Below, in pieces: positions 16,243 through 25,148 of a stretch of 45,523 nucleotides of DNA. The notes beneath the pieces are model-generated. The model was not told the DNA's origin. It saw nothing but the letters and a program-made list of their open reading frames with translations, and ran no database searches. The stretch is taken from the NCBI GenBank assembly GCA_903825285.1, contig CAIJZY010000037.1:1-45523 (forward strand). The letters are read 5' to 3'. Made by a program: the position numbers and the translations under genes. Each line of letters begins with the position of its first letter. The first letter of the stretch is position 1. This DNA comes from an uncultured Opitutia bacterium (GTDB lineage: Bacteria > Verrucomicrobiota > Verrucomicrobiia > Opitutales > Opitutaceae).

Positions 16243-16833
16243 TCAGTGCGCGGGCGCGGGCTTGGCGGATTTTTTCTGGGCGCGGGCGGCGAGGCTCTCG
16301 ATGTCCCTCCGGTCGTCGAGCTTCTCCCGCATCTCGGCCTCGTCGTAGAGCGCCCGGGCGCGCGCCTCCTGCGAGACCGAGCCAAAGGGAATGAAGGGGA
16401 TCATTTTCAGCACCGGAATTTTCCTCCAGAGGTCCCCCAGCGTGATCGCGTTCAGGTAGCCGCGGTCGAGTCCGTCCGACGGACCGAGGTATTTGTTCAT
16501 GGCGGCAAGATCCCGCCCGTGCTCGGTCAGGATTTCCGTTTCATCCGGCAGCCGCGGCTCGCGCACGATGTAGTCGGGCAGCCGCATGACGCCGGGATGG
16601 GCGGCGTCGGCCGGCAACCGCGCCGCGCCCCCCGCCCGCGCCGGGTCGTACCGGGGCAGCTTGGCGGCGATGTAGGCACTGAGCCGCGGCGAGACCAAAT
16701 GGACGCGTGCAGCCTTGGCCGCCGCGTCGCCGTCCGCGCCCGCCGCCACCGCGGACAACGCGAGCGCGAGGAGCGCCCCAAGCGTGAAGCGCGCAGGGTG
16801 CGCCGGGAGAAAGGAGAAGGGAGCAGGGGGCAC
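16243..16833 (-). CDS. secreted protein of unknown function
   Basis: The 196-residue protein starts at GTG 16833 and has a long n-region followed by a hydrophobic core (FTLGALLALALSAVAAGADG) that fits a signal peptide. The mature part has an L-P-x-Y-x-V-R-x-P motif (LPDYIVREPRLPDE), repeated acidic residues and a basic Lys/Ala/Pro tail (KKSAKPAPAH). I do not recognise a family. It is the first gene of a likely three-gene run with the 42-residue ORF and the lipoprotein (88-bp gap, same strand), which suggests a shared envelope role. Confidence 0.62.
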   Translation of the reverse strand: MPPAPFSFLPAHPARFTLGALLALALSAVAAGADGDAAAKAARVHLVSPRLSAYIAAKLPRYDPARAGGAARLPADAAHPGVMRLPDYIVREPRLPDETEILTEHGRDLAAMNKYLGPSDGLDRGYLNAITLGDLWRKIPVLKMIPFIPFGSVSQEARARALYDEAEMREKLDDRRDIESLAARAQKKSAKPAPAH

Positions 16834-16895
16834 GGAAGAAAACCAAGCTCGGAGGGCCGCCGTGTGCGTAGCATGACGCCCACGCCTCTTACAAC

Positions 16896-17080
16896 GTCAT
16901 CCTGAGCGGATGCGACGCGTCCGCCGAAGCCTTGGCGAAGGGGGGAGGGTCGCTGTTAATTTTCCTGCAGAGCCAGTGTTGGTGAAACGACACTCCCACG
17001 ACGTCGATTGAGTGTCTGGCATCGGAGGTTAGCTCATGGGCAATGAAAACAGCGATCCTTCGCATCCGCTCAGGATGACG
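16896..17080. repeat. family B element, copy 2
   Basis: Arms GTCATCCTGAGCGGATGCGA and complement enclose the conserved GACACTC...GAGTGTC stem and the GGAGGTTAGCT block also seen in copy 1. The left arm is lengthened by about 30 bases (GTCCGCCGAAGCCTTGGCGA), a variant shared with the right arm of copy 3. It fills most of the gene-free 16834-17191 stretch. Confidence 0.9.
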
Positions 17081-17178
17081 AGCTCTTTGGTGGAGAGATT
17101 CGAACACACACCATCCAGACGCTTCCCAACTTTCAGCAGCTGCTCGCCTTGGCCCTTGTCCCTTGCTCCTTGTCCCTT

Positions 17179-17207
17179 ACTGCGGCCCGTCTCAAACGGG
17201 CCGCAGT
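17179..17207 (-). terminator. hairpin over the fucosidase stop codon
   Basis: A 12-base perfect stem (ACTGCGGCCCGT and complement) has a 5-base loop; the TGA stop of the fucosidase gene (17192-17194 on the complement) lies in that loop. It is a strong terminator-like structure, without a clear U tract. Confidence 0.6.
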
Positions 17208-18955
17208 CTCACCCCCACGATCAGCGGCGTGAGGTCGTCCCAGAGCGGCCGTTCCTTCGGCGGGGGCAGGATCTTGTCGAGGTGGAGCCGCAGCTTGAGC
17301 GGACCAGCGCGGTCCACGCGCAGCCGGCCCATCCGCGAGGCAATGCGGGGAAAATAGGCGGCCTGCATGTACTCGAGCTCGGCGTCGCGCGTGAGCGCGT
17401 GCCGCAGCGACTGGCCGCATGCCTCGACCCGCGCGGTGTGGCCGCCGCTCCATGGCTCCAGGTGCTGGTGCGTGGTCACGACCTCGACGGTGAACTCGCC
17501 CGGCGCCAGCACCGCGCCCTGCCACTCGAGCCAGTCCGTCGTCCGCGTCCAGCCGGTGGTGAGCCCGAGCGGTGAAAGGCGCAGCTTCGCGCCGCGGGGT
17601 CCGACGCGCGCCTCGCTCGCGAGCAGCGTGAGCGTGCCATCGGGCTCCTGGATCGGGCCGGGCGTGACCGCCGGCGCCCCGGCCAGCCGGAGGGCGACGA
17701 CCGTCACGGGCGCGCGGAAGCGCAGGCGCGCGAGGTCGAGGCGCAGCACGGGCAGGCCCGTCGCGGCGTCCTCCGCCTGCGTGCAGGGCAGCGCGGTGCG
17801 CGGCGCGAGCAGCGGCGCCGCGCCGGTGACACGCGTCCTCAGCCCGCGCAGCTCGAAGCGGCGCGGCGGGCGCGCGAAGAAGTGCAGGTAGAGCACGCGG
17901 CCCTTGGCCGTGATCCGGCCCCACGGGAAGTCATGCCCGAAGGGCGAGGGGGTCGTGCCGTAGACGGACTCGCCGTTGGCGCGCAGCCAGCGGCCGACGG
18001 CGCGCAGGCGCGTCGCGCTCGGGGTGGGCACGCGGCCGTCGGCGTCGGGCCCGATGTTGAGGAGGTAGTTCGCGTTCTTGCTCGCCGACTCGACCAGCGT
18101 GCGCACGAGCCGCGCCGCGGGCTTCCACGCGTGGTCGTGGCGCTTGAAGCCCCACGTGTGGTTCAGCGTGGCGCAGACCTCCCAGTCGCCGCGCAGCCGG
18201 CCCGGCGGCATCTGGTTGTCGCGCGGGATGCCGTAGTCGCCCTGGCCGTGCCCGATGCGGCCCGACACGAGGCAGCGCGGCTGGAGCCGCTTCACGAAGC
18301 GCCGGATCGCCGCGGCCTGCGCGACGGTGATGGTGATGGGCGTGTCGAACCAGATCAGCCCGACGGGCCCGTACTGCGTGAGCAGCTCGCGCAGCTGCGG
18401 GTAGACCTTCTCGCGCAGGTAGCGGTCGGTGTCCTTCGGCTTCGGGTAATCCCACGTGTTCCAGCCGCCGTCCGGGTGGTGCCAGTCGAGGTCCTGCGAG
18501 TAGTAGAAGCAGAGTTTCACGCCCTGCCGGCGGCACTCGCGCGCGAGGTCGGCGAGCGGGTCGTGGTGCCACGGCGTCGCGTCCACCACGTTGTACGGGC
18601 TCGCCGCCGAGCGGTACATGGCGAAGCCCTCGTGGTGCTTCGCGGTGATGACGAGGTAGCGCTGGCCGGCGTCCTTCGCGAGGCGGACGATCGCCGCGGC
18701 GTTGAAGTGCCGCGGGTGGAAGCGCGCGGCGAGCGGCTCGTAGTCGGCGACGGGGATCTTCCGCGAATACATCAGCCACTCGCCGATGCCGGGCACGCGT
18801 TCGCCGCGCCAGATGCCGGCGGGGAGGGCATAGAGCCCCCAATGGATGAAGAGGCCGAAGCGCGCGTCGCGCCACCAGCGGAGCGGATCGCGCGCGGCCG
18901 CGGAGCTAGGCTGGCGGCGCACCTGACGAAGGGTGGAAAGGTCACCACGGGGCAT
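17192..18955 (-). CDS. alpha-L-fucosidase (GH29 type)
   Basis: The 587-residue enzyme resembles family 29 fucosidases, which release alpha-linked L-fucose by a retaining mechanism. The N-terminal (beta/alpha)8 domain contains RFGLFIHWGLYALPAG, AKDAGQRYLVITAKHHEGFA, the C-F-Y-Y-S-Q-D-L-D-W-H-H-P block and the nucleophile context GLIWFDTP. The SKNANYLLNIGPDADG motif closes the domain. A C-terminal beta-sandwich domain (from about 340) follows. ATG 18955 is preferred to an upstream TTG at 18991. No signal peptide is visible, so it is probably intracellular, as is the rhamnosidase at the left edge. Together they suggest use of rhamnose- and fucose-containing glycans. No transporter or regulator is adjacent. 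Confidence 0.88.
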   Translation of the reverse strand: MPRGDLSTLRQVRRQPSSAAARDPLRWWRDARFGLFIHWGLYALPAGIWRGERVPGIGEWLMYSRKIPVADYEPLAARFHPRHFNAAAIVRLAKDAGQRYLVITAKHHEGFAMYRSAASPYNVVDATPWHHDPLADLARECRRQGVKLCFYYSQDLDWHHPDGGWNTWDYPKPKDTDRYLREKVYPQLRELLTQYGPVGLIWFDTPITITVAQAAAIRRFVKRLQPRCLVSGRIGHGQGDYGIPRDNQMPPGRLRGDWEVCATLNHTWGFKRHDHAWKPAARLVRTLVESASKNANYLLNIGPDADGRVPTPSATRLRAVGRWLRANGESVYGTTPSPFGHDFPWGRITAKGRVLYLHFFARPPRRFELRGLRTRVTGAAPLLAPRTALPCTQAEDAATGLPVLRLDLARLRFRAPVTVVALRLAGAPAVTPGPIQEPDGTLTLLASEARVGPRGAKLRLSPLGLTTGWTRTTDWLEWQGAVLAPGEFTVEVVTTHQHLEPWSGGHTARVEACGQSLRHALTRDAELEYMQAAYFPRIASRMGRLRVDRAGPLKLRLHLDKILPPPKERPLWDDLTPLIVGVRLRPV

Positions 18956-19061
18956 GCCAGCGAAAGACGGCCGCCCAGGCCCGGACGGCAACCCTGTTCT
19001 TCCGGAATGTTCAAGCCACCGGGAGGGAGGTCACCACGTACCGACCGAAGGGAGATCAGCC

Positions 19062-19175
19062 AATATACGAAACACACGAAATCGAACCAGACGGACTCAC
19101 CGCGGATGACGCGGATGAATTCCGCCAACCGGCTTGGAGTGATCCGCGTCCATCCGCTTCATCCGCGGGAAAACA
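19062..19175. repeat. family A copy 5, incomplete
   Basis: A left outer arm (TACGAAACACACGAAAT) and a full inner pair (CACCGCGGATGACGCGGATG and complement ending near 19171) are present, but no good right outer arm is seen. The rest of 18956-19250 shows nothing else recognisable. Confidence 0.75.
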
Positions 19176-19250
19176 AACCGTGGCCCGAGTTCGAGTCAGT
19201 CCACAAAAAATGGTTCGTCTTCGGCCGCGGGGCGGGCTCGTAATTTGGGG

Positions 19251-21158
19251 ATGAACTCCTTTCGCATCCTGGCCGGGCTGGTGGTCGCAATGGCGGGCGT
19301 CGTGGCCGCGCCCGCGGCGCCGGATCGGGCGTACCCGGGCACGGTCCGCCTCAGCGTGGACGCCACCGACCTCGCGCACCGCGTCTTCCACATCCGCGAG
19401 TCCATTCCCGCCGCGCCCGGCAGCCTCGTGCTCTACTACCCGAAGTGGATCCCCGGCCACCATGCGCCGACGGGCCCGATCGACTCCCTCGCCGGCCTGC
19501 AGCTTTCCGCCGGCGGCCATCGGGTCGAATGGCGCCGCGACCCGAGCAACGTCTATGCGTTCAACGTGGATGTCCCCGCCGGCGCCACCCAGCTCGACGC
19601 CGAGTTCGACCTCCTCTCGCCGGCGGAGCCCGGGCGCGGGCGCGTCGTGATGACGGATGCGATGGTCTCCGTGCAGTGGACCGACCTGCTGATTTATCCC
19701 GCGGGCTACGAGGTGAGCCGCATCCCCTTCGCGGCGGAGCTCACGCTGCCCGCCGGCTGGAAGCTCGCGACGGCCCTCGGCGACGGCACGCCCGCGGGCG
19801 CCGCGGTGCGCTTCGCGCCCGTGTCGCTCGAGGTGCTGATGGACTCCCCCGTGCTCGCCGGCCGCAACTTCGCGCGGCTCGACCTCGACCCCGGCTCGCC
19901 GGTGCCCGTGTCCCTCGACGTGTTTGCGGACACGCCCGAGGAGCTGGCGGCCACGCCCGCGCAGGTGGAGGCGCACCGCCGGCTCGTGCGCGAGGCCCGG
20001 CAGCTGTTCGGCGCGCGGCACTTCGACCACTACGATTTTCTCTTCTCGATCAGCGATGACCTCGGCGGCGTCGGCCTGGAGCATCAGCGCTCGAGCGAGG
20101 ACAGCGCGCGGCCCGGCTTTTTCCGCGAGTGGGACAAGGCGGAGGACGCCCGCGTGGTGATGTCGCACGAGCTCGTGCACTCCTGGAACGGCAAGTTCCG
20201 CCGTCCGGCCGATCTCTACACCCCCGACTACAACACCCCGATGCAGGACTCGCTGCTCTGGGTCTACGAGGGCATGACCGAATACTACGGCGTGGTGCTG
20301 GCGGCGCGTTCCGGGCTCTGGACGCCCGAGACGGCCCGCGGCTTCTTCGCCTTCCACGGCGCGCAGCTCGACGAGGAGCGCGCCGGCCGCAGCTGGCGTC
20401 CGCTGCAGGACACGACCAACCAGCCCGTGATCAACCGCCGGACGGCGCAGGCCTTCGTGTCGTGGCAGCGCACGGAGGACTACTACCGCGAGGGCGCGTT
20501 CATCTGGCTCGACGCCGACACCAGGATCCGCGAGCTCACCGGCGGGAAGCGCTCGCTCGACGACTTCGCGCGGGCGTTCTTCGGCGTGGAGGACGGACGC
20601 TGGTCGCCGCTCACGTACACCTTCGATGATGTCGTGCGCACGCTCAACGGCGTCGTGGCCCACGACTGGGCCGCGTTCCTCCGCACGCGGCTCGACGGCC
20701 ACGGTCCCGGCGCGCCGCTCGACGGCGTGGCGCGTGGCGGCTGGCGGCTCGAGTACAAGGAAGAGCCGATGCCCTACCAGAAGCAGCGCGACGAGCACGA
20801 CAAGTCATCCAATTACTCCCACTCGCTCGGGCTCGTGCTCGATGCGGCCGGGAAGATCACGAACGTCGTCTGGGCCAGCCCCGCGTTCACCGCCGGCCTC
20901 ACGCCCGCGTGCACGGTGGTGGCGGTCAACGGCCGCGCCTACAAGGCCGAGCGCCTCAAGCAGGCGGTCCGCGCCGCCCACTACGGCGGCCCGATCGAGC
21001 TGCTCGTCCGCGACCTCGACAGTTACCGCACGGTGCCGGTGAAGTACGCGTCGGGCCTGCGCCAGCCGGTCCTCGTCCGCGCGGAAGGCACTCCCGACCG
21101 CCTCGACGACATCCTGCGCCCCCGCCTCCCGGTGGAAACGGCGCCGGTGAAGAAATAG
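19251..21158 (+). CDS. M61-family metallopeptidase with PDZ domain
   Basis: The 635-residue protein has a signal peptide (MNSFRILAGLVVAMAGVVAA) and should act in the periplasm or outside the cell. It matches M61 glycyl-aminopeptidase-like enzymes: an N-terminal beta domain with LYYPKWIPGHHAPTGP, the substrate-binding GLEHQRSS segment (about 275-282), the zinc motif HELVH (306-310) and a third ligand Glu340 in WVYEGMTEYYG. A helical domain follows, then a C-terminal PDZ-like domain (about 520-605, with SLGLVLDAAGKITNVVW and GLTPACTVVAVNGR). Start ATG 19251 is preferred to the TTG two codons upstream. Family members remove N-terminal glycine or alanine; the exact specificity here is unknown. 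Confidence 0.9.
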   Translation: MNSFRILAGLVVAMAGVVAAPAAPDRAYPGTVRLSVDATDLAHRVFHIRESIPAAPGSLVLYYPKWIPGHHAPTGPIDSLAGLQLSAGGHRVEWRRDPSNVYAFNVDVPAGATQLDAEFDLLSPAEPGRGRVVMTDAMVSVQWTDLLIYPAGYEVSRIPFAAELTLPAGWKLATALGDGTPAGAAVRFAPVSLEVLMDSPVLAGRNFARLDLDPGSPVPVSLDVFADTPEELAATPAQVEAHRRLVREARQLFGARHFDHYDFLFSISDDLGGVGLEHQRSSEDSARPGFFREWDKAEDARVVMSHELVHSWNGKFRRPADLYTPDYNTPMQDSLLWVYEGMTEYYGVVLAARSGLWTPETARGFFAFHGAQLDEERAGRSWRPLQDTTNQPVINRRTAQAFVSWQRTEDYYREGAFIWLDADTRIRELTGGKRSLDDFARAFFGVEDGRWSPLTYTFDDVVRTLNGVVAHDWAAFLRTRLDGHGPGAPLDGVARGGWRLEYKEEPMPYQKQRDEHDKSSNYSHSLGLVLDAAGKITNVVWASPAFTAGLTPACTVVAVNGRAYKAERLKQAVRAAHYGGPIELLVRDLDSYRTVPVKYASGLRQPVLVRAEGTPDRLDDILRPRLPVETAPVKK

Positions 21159-21221
21159 GGGCTCGGCCCGGAGTTTTCACCGCCAAGGCCGCGAAGCGCG
21201 CAAAGCTTCTCCGATCCTTTT

Positions 21222-21302
21222 CCACCACGAAACATACGAAACACACGAAAGCAGATCCGGCATCAGGTTCCTTTTTCGTGTGTTTCGTCTGTTTCGTGGT
21301 GG
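21222..21302. repeat. family A copy 6, short-loop hairpin
   Basis: Arms of about 29 bp (CCACCACGAAACATACGAAA and complement) enclose only about 23 bp and lack the inner pair. It lies in the gene-free 21159-21520 stretch between the M61 and sigma factor genes. Confidence 0.9.
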
Positions 21303-21362
21303 CCCCATCCGGAAATGCTCCAAGACGGGCGGCCCTGCCAAAACCCCTATCCGTTTCTTTTC

Positions 21363-21382
21363 TGTAACACTTTTTGACGTCT
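21363..21382 (+). promoter_or_regulatory. candidate promoter segment upstream of the sigma factor
   Basis: TGTAACACTTTTTGACGTCT stands out as an AT-rich island with TTGACG and GTAAC words, about 140-160 bases before the sigma factor start. It lies between two repeats. No matching -10 element was identified, so this is a weak suggestion. Confidence 0.25.
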
Positions 21383-21486
21383 CCGCTTGTTCGGGCTCGC
21401 GCTCTGGTTACATTTCCGCCCCAAGGTTCGCCCCCTCCCTTGAGTCCGCCCCACTCAATTTCTGCTAGCGTCGGCCAATCGGCGCC

Positions 21487-21510
21487 GCCTGCCCTGAGCA
21501 TGCCGAACGG
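21487..21510. repeat. single family E unit before the sigma factor start
   Basis: One copy of the 24-bp unit found in tandem at 14947-15035 (here CCTGAGCATGCCGAACGG). It contains ATG 21500, in frame with the sigma factor. That ATG therefore looks like part of the repeat and not the native start. Confidence 0.8.
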
Positions 21511-21520
21511 GCCGTGCATC

Positions 21521-22069
21521 ATGGCGGAGACGGCGGGCGCGACCACCCCGGGCACCGGCGCGGACAACCGCTGGTTCCAGGAGCAGGTGCAGCCTCACGA
21601 GTCCCTGCTGCGGCGGTGGCTCCATGCGCGGTTTCCGTCGCTGGCGGACATGGATGACGTCATCCAGGACGCCTACGCGCGGCTGTTCCGGGCGCACCAG
21701 CTGGGCAAGGTCAAGAGCGCCAAGAACTACCTCTTCGCCACCGCCCGCAACGCCGCCGTGGACCGCGTTCGTCACAACGGTGTGATTCCGATGGAATCAC
21801 TAGAGGATAATGCCGAGGTGGACGTCTTGCAGTCAGAGACCGGCGTCGTCGAAGCCGTCAGCCGGGACCAGGAACTCCAAATCTTGCGCGATGCCATGAC
21901 CTCCCTGCCCACGCGATGCCGCCAGGTGTTCACGCTGCGCAAGCTCTACGGGCTGCCCCATGCCGAGATCGCCCGGCAGCTGGGGATCTCGCCCAAGACG
22001 GTGGACGTGCAGATCAACAAGGCCATGCGGCTCTGCGCCGCGTACCTGCGGGCGAGGGGGCTCCCATGA
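21521..22069 (+). CDS. ECF-type RNA polymerase sigma factor (FecI-like)
   Basis: The 182-residue protein has a sigma region 2 (about 25-88, with DMDDVIQDAYARLFR and AKNYLFATARNAAVDRVRH) and a sigma region 4 (about 120-178, with LPTRCRQVFTLRKLYGLPHAEIARQLGISPKTVDVQINKA). This is the FecI-like group used in surface signalling. ATG 21521 is chosen because the upstream in-frame ATG lies in a repeat. Its TGA stop overlaps the FecR ATG (ATGA), so the two proteins are translationally coupled. Together they would switch on a TonB-dependent receptor gene, which follows in damaged form. Confidence 0.88.
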   Translation: MAETAGATTPGTGADNRWFQEQVQPHESLLRRWLHARFPSLADMDDVIQDAYARLFRAHQLGKVKSAKNYLFATARNAAVDRVRHNGVIPMESLEDNAEVDVLQSETGVVEAVSRDQELQILRDAMTSLPTRCRQVFTLRKLYGLPHAEIARQLGISPKTVDVQINKAMRLCAAYLRARGLP

Positions 22070-23160
22070 AGACCGACTCGCCCCGTCCCCTCTACGACGC
22101 CCCGGAACCGGTCATGCGGGAGGCGGGCGCGTGGCTCGCGAAGCAGGACCGCGGCCTCACCCCCGAGGAGGTCCGCGCCTTCGAGCACTGGCGCCGCGCG
22201 CACCCGAGTCACCAGGCCGCCGTCGCCCAGTTGGAGCAGACCCTCGCCGCCTTCGACCGCATCGCGGAACTGGCGCCGGACTTTTCGCCCCGGCCTGATC
22301 CCGACGCCTTCGCGCCCGCCCGCCCGACGCGGCTCAACTGGCTCTGGCCCGCCGCCGCCGGCCTCGCCGCGGCCGCCGTGCTGGCGGTCATCTTTTTCCA
22401 TCCGACCGGTACGCCCGCCGCCGTGCACCAGCACTACGCCACCGCGCCCGGCGGCTACCAGCGCGTGACGCTCCCCGACGGCTCGGTCGTGGACCTCAAC
22501 GCCGGCACGGTGCTGGACGTTGACCTCGCGCCCGCCGTGCGCCGTGTGGAGTTGTCCCAGGGCGAGGCCCACTTCCAGGTCGCGCACAATCCCGAGCGCC
22601 CGTTCATCGTCACCGCGCAGGGCATCTCCGTCCGCGCCGTCGGCACCGCCTTCGACGTCCGCCTCGGCCCGCAGGATGTGGCGGTGCTCGTCACGGAGGG
22701 GCGCGTCAAAGTCGCGAGGCGCCCGGACGCGGGGGAAGGAACCAGGGAGAGTGGGGCAGGGATCGCACCGTCCACCGTCCACGGTCCCCCATCCACCGGC
22801 GATAGCGCTTCGCTTTCGCTCGGTGCTGGCGAAAGCATCGTCGTCCCCCTCGCCGTTGCCGCCCCCACGCCTCAAGTGGCGGTCGCCACCCCCGCCGACA
22901 TTGCCCAGCGCCTGGCCTGGCAGCCGCACGTGCTGGAGCTGCGGCAGACGCCGTTGTCAGAGATCGTGGCGGAGCTGAACGAGCACATCGGCCCGGACCA
23001 GCCCCGGATCGTGATCGCGGACCCGTCGCTCGCGTCGCTGCGCATCGGTGGCAACTTCCGCGCCGACCAAGCCGACGCCTTCGTCCGCCTCCTCGAGACC
23101 AGCTTCGACGTCACCGCCGAGCGCTCGGGCGACACGATCACCCTCCGCCGCGCGCGGTAG
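22066..23160 (+). CDS. FecR-family sigma regulator
   Basis: This 364-residue single-span membrane protein carries an N-terminal cytoplasmic anti-sigma segment (about 15-60, REAGAWLAKQDRGL...FEHWRRAHPSHQAA). One transmembrane helix follows (about 92-112), then a periplasmic FecR domain (about 125-217: GGYQRVTLPDGSVVDLNAGT, GEAHFQVAHNPERPFIVTA). A C-terminal STN-like domain (about 285-360) resembles those of TonB-receptor signalling. It should hold the sigma factor inactive until the receptor reports substrate. Residues 219-248 (Gly/Ser/Pro-rich, encoded by 22720-22810) interrupt the domain boundary and include the self-complementary ACCGTCCACCGTCCACGGT, unlike the rest. This may be a repeat captured into the reading frame. 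Confidence 0.87.
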   Translation: MKTDSPRPLYDAPEPVMREAGAWLAKQDRGLTPEEVRAFEHWRRAHPSHQAAVAQLEQTLAAFDRIAELAPDFSPRPDPDAFAPARPTRLNWLWPAAAGLAAAAVLAVIFFHPTGTPAAVHQHYATAPGGYQRVTLPDGSVVDLNAGTVLDVDLAPAVRRVELSQGEAHFQVAHNPERPFIVTAQGISVRAVGTAFDVRLGPQDVAVLVTEGRVKVARRPDAGEGTRESGAGIAPSTVHGPPSTGDSASLSLGAGESIVVPLAVAAPTPQVAVATPADIAQRLAWQPHVLELRQTPLSEIVAELNEHIGPDQPRIVIADPSLASLRIGGNFRADQADAFVRLLETSFDVTAERSGDTITLRRAR

Positions 23161-23191
23161 CTCGCGCTCTCCCTCCACTCCTCACATAGCC

Positions 23192-23377
23192 GTCATCCTG
23201 AGCGAAGGTGAAGGATCGCTGTTACTATCTGTGCTCGGCCCGCAATGAGTGTACCGACACTCTGGCCACACCGCTTGAGTGTCAGGATTCCCATGTTGGC
23301 TCTGGGGCATTGGAAACAGCGATCCTTCCTCCTGCGCGAAGGCTTCGGTGGACACGTCGCAGTCACTCAGGATGACG
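23192..23377. repeat. family B element, copy 3
   Basis: Arms GTCATCCTGAGCGAAGGTGA and complement enclose the conserved GACACTC...GAGTGTC stem. The right arm is lengthened by GAAGGCTTCGGTGGACACGT, the complement-orientation counterpart of the copy 2 insertion. Downstream, up to 23500, come a family D block (23415-23447) and CCATCAACTATCTACCATCA. The 23161-23560 stretch has no gene. Confidence 0.9.
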
Positions 23378-23503
23378 ACCTTTGGTGGTTTCCATTAAGG
23401 CACCACAGCCGAGCCCCATCGAACTCCGAACTGCGAACTCCGATCTCCGGCGCCCGCCTCCGAGGCGGCGCTTCCATCAACTATCTACCATCAACTAGCT
23501 ACC

Positions 23504-23551
23504 ACGGACCAAGGGCTGAAAACCCATAAGGGTTTTCAGCCCTTGGTCCGT
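23504..23551 (+). promoter_or_regulatory. perfect 22-bp hairpin just before the receptor start
   Basis: A 22-base stem (ACGGACCAAGGGCTGAAAAC... ) closed by a four-base ATAA loop ends ten bases before the ATG at 23561. In RNA it would lie over or next to the ribosome-binding region and could act as an attenuator or translational block, or it may be one more mobile palindrome. Confidence 0.6.
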
Positions 23552-23560
23552 CTCGCGGGT

Positions 23561-24202
23561 ATGACCACCCCAGTCTCACCCCTCCTCCGGAGGCTTCTGG
23601 CCTCCCTTGTTGTCGTCTTGTGTCTTGGCGTTGGCAGCGTGCTGCGTGCTGACGAACCCGCGAAGAGCTTTGATATCCCGGCCGGCGATGCGGCGGCGGC
23701 GCTGAAGAAGTTCTCGGAGCAGTCCGGCAACCAGGTGATCTTCCCGGAAGACGCGGTGGCGGGCGCGGTCACGTCGGAGCTGAAGGGCGACTACGCCCCG
23801 GCCGAGGCGATGACGCACCTCCTGGCCGGCAGCGGACTGAAGTCCCACCGCGACGCCAAGTCCGGATCCTTTGCGGTGACGCGCCAGGCGAACCTCCAAC
23901 CCGACCTCGACCCAAACGTCAGTCGGGCGATCGCGCAGGACAGCGTTCGCCCGGCCAAAAATCCAAGGACTGAGGAAAACGCGAACGGCGAGAAGGTCAT
24001 CAAGTTAGATACTCTATTACTTCTGCGTCGCCACCGTTCGTTAACAATCTTGCCTCTCGATCCGCGCAGTTGCTTCCAACCTTCACTTCATACGAGGTCG
24101 CCGCAGGCGCAACGAAGTATACGACCGGCTTGCGATATCGTCCTGTTGATTGGTTTGCATTCCGCGCAAGCTATGGGACGGGGTTCTTGCCGCCGAGTAT
24201 AA
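23561..24202 (+). pseudogene. 5' fragment of an STN-type TonB-dependent receptor
   Basis: The first about 150 codons are the normal beginning of a signalling TonB-dependent receptor. They comprise a signal peptide (to about residue 30, ending VGSVLRADE), an STN domain (about 35-105: SFDIPAGDAAAALKKFSEQS, VIFPEDAVAGAVTSELKGDY), and a linker ending NANGEKVIKLDT. At this point the TonB box and plug domain should follow. Instead the frame runs into unrelated codons (LLLLRRHRSLTILPL) and stops at 24200. The homologous reading resumes in another frame (see 24010-25131). The upstream sigma/FecR pair is the expected regulator. The plug domain is completely missing. Confidence 0.85.
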
Positions 24203-25131
24203 ATCAGATTCCGCCTCAATCCCCCTTCCAATCCATTGCGCTATTGGTGGACCCAAAGCGCGGAAATGTTTCTGGTTTCACAGACGCTATCACGCAGATA
24301 AACGGTGGAAACCCAAACCTGCGACCTGAACAATCGAAGAGCACATCGGCAGGCATTGTCATTGAACCGCCAGCGATTCCTGGTCTCCGGATTTCAGCAG
24401 ATTACACGCAAATCGAAAAACGAGACGAGATCATAACGCCATCAACTGACGTGCTTCTGGCTCTGGAGGACATCGTACCGGGCCGTGTCACACGCGCCCC
24501 ACTAACGCCTGCAGACGCAGCTTTGGGGTATACCGGCGGAGCGATTACGGCGCTCGATTTTTCTTTGATCAACATCGCTTCAAGTAAGGTGGAAGCCTTG
24601 GATCTAGCTTTGGATTATAATCGCAAGCTCGGTAACGCCGATGTTCGATTCTATGCTCTCGCCACCCACGAGTGGGTATTTTGGCGGCAGGCAACGAGTG
24701 GACAGCCAAAGATCAGTTATGCCGGCTATCAGAATGGTGCGCTCAAGTGGCAGGGAAACGCAGGCGTGAATGTTGATGTCGGTCACTTCACTCTCGGATG
24801 GAACGTCCAGTATTACAATTCATATCTGGTATATAGCGCGGGAAGCACCGCTTCCGCTATTGCGACCGCAGTGTTGAATCAGGGTTCCGACAAGATCCCT
24901 TCCCAGAGTTACCATGATTTGTTTATCCGCTATCGTCTTGTAGGTTTCAAGCGTGCCTGGGCGCGGCCGCTGAGCAACATGGAGATCACGCTTAATGTGC
25001 AGAACGTATTTGATACGAGTCCACCGATCGTCGTGCCACTCGGAGGCATCTCGGTTCGGCTGGGTGGATATAGCTACTACGGCGATCCCCGTTTGAGCAG
25101 GCTCCAGCTAACGCTAAAGAAGCGATTCTAA
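24010..25131 (+). pseudogene. 3' fragment of a TonB-dependent receptor (beta-barrel end)
   Basis: From about 24010 a second frame carries the last about 370 residues of a receptor barrel: TKYTTGLRYRPVDWFAFRAS, YGTGFLPPSINQI, the NGGNPNLRPEQS motif, long amphipathic strands and a C-terminal LSRLQLTLKKRF ending in the phenylalanine used for outer-membrane insertion. It has no start codon of its own in a plausible place and no plug. G+C content falls sharply here (about 47% in one hand-counted line). It is therefore either the remainder of the upstream gene after a large internal deletion, or the end of a different receptor joined to it. It ends 17 bp before the peptidase gene. Confidence 0.85.
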
Positions 25132-25148
25132 CATCAACAAAACCCAAT

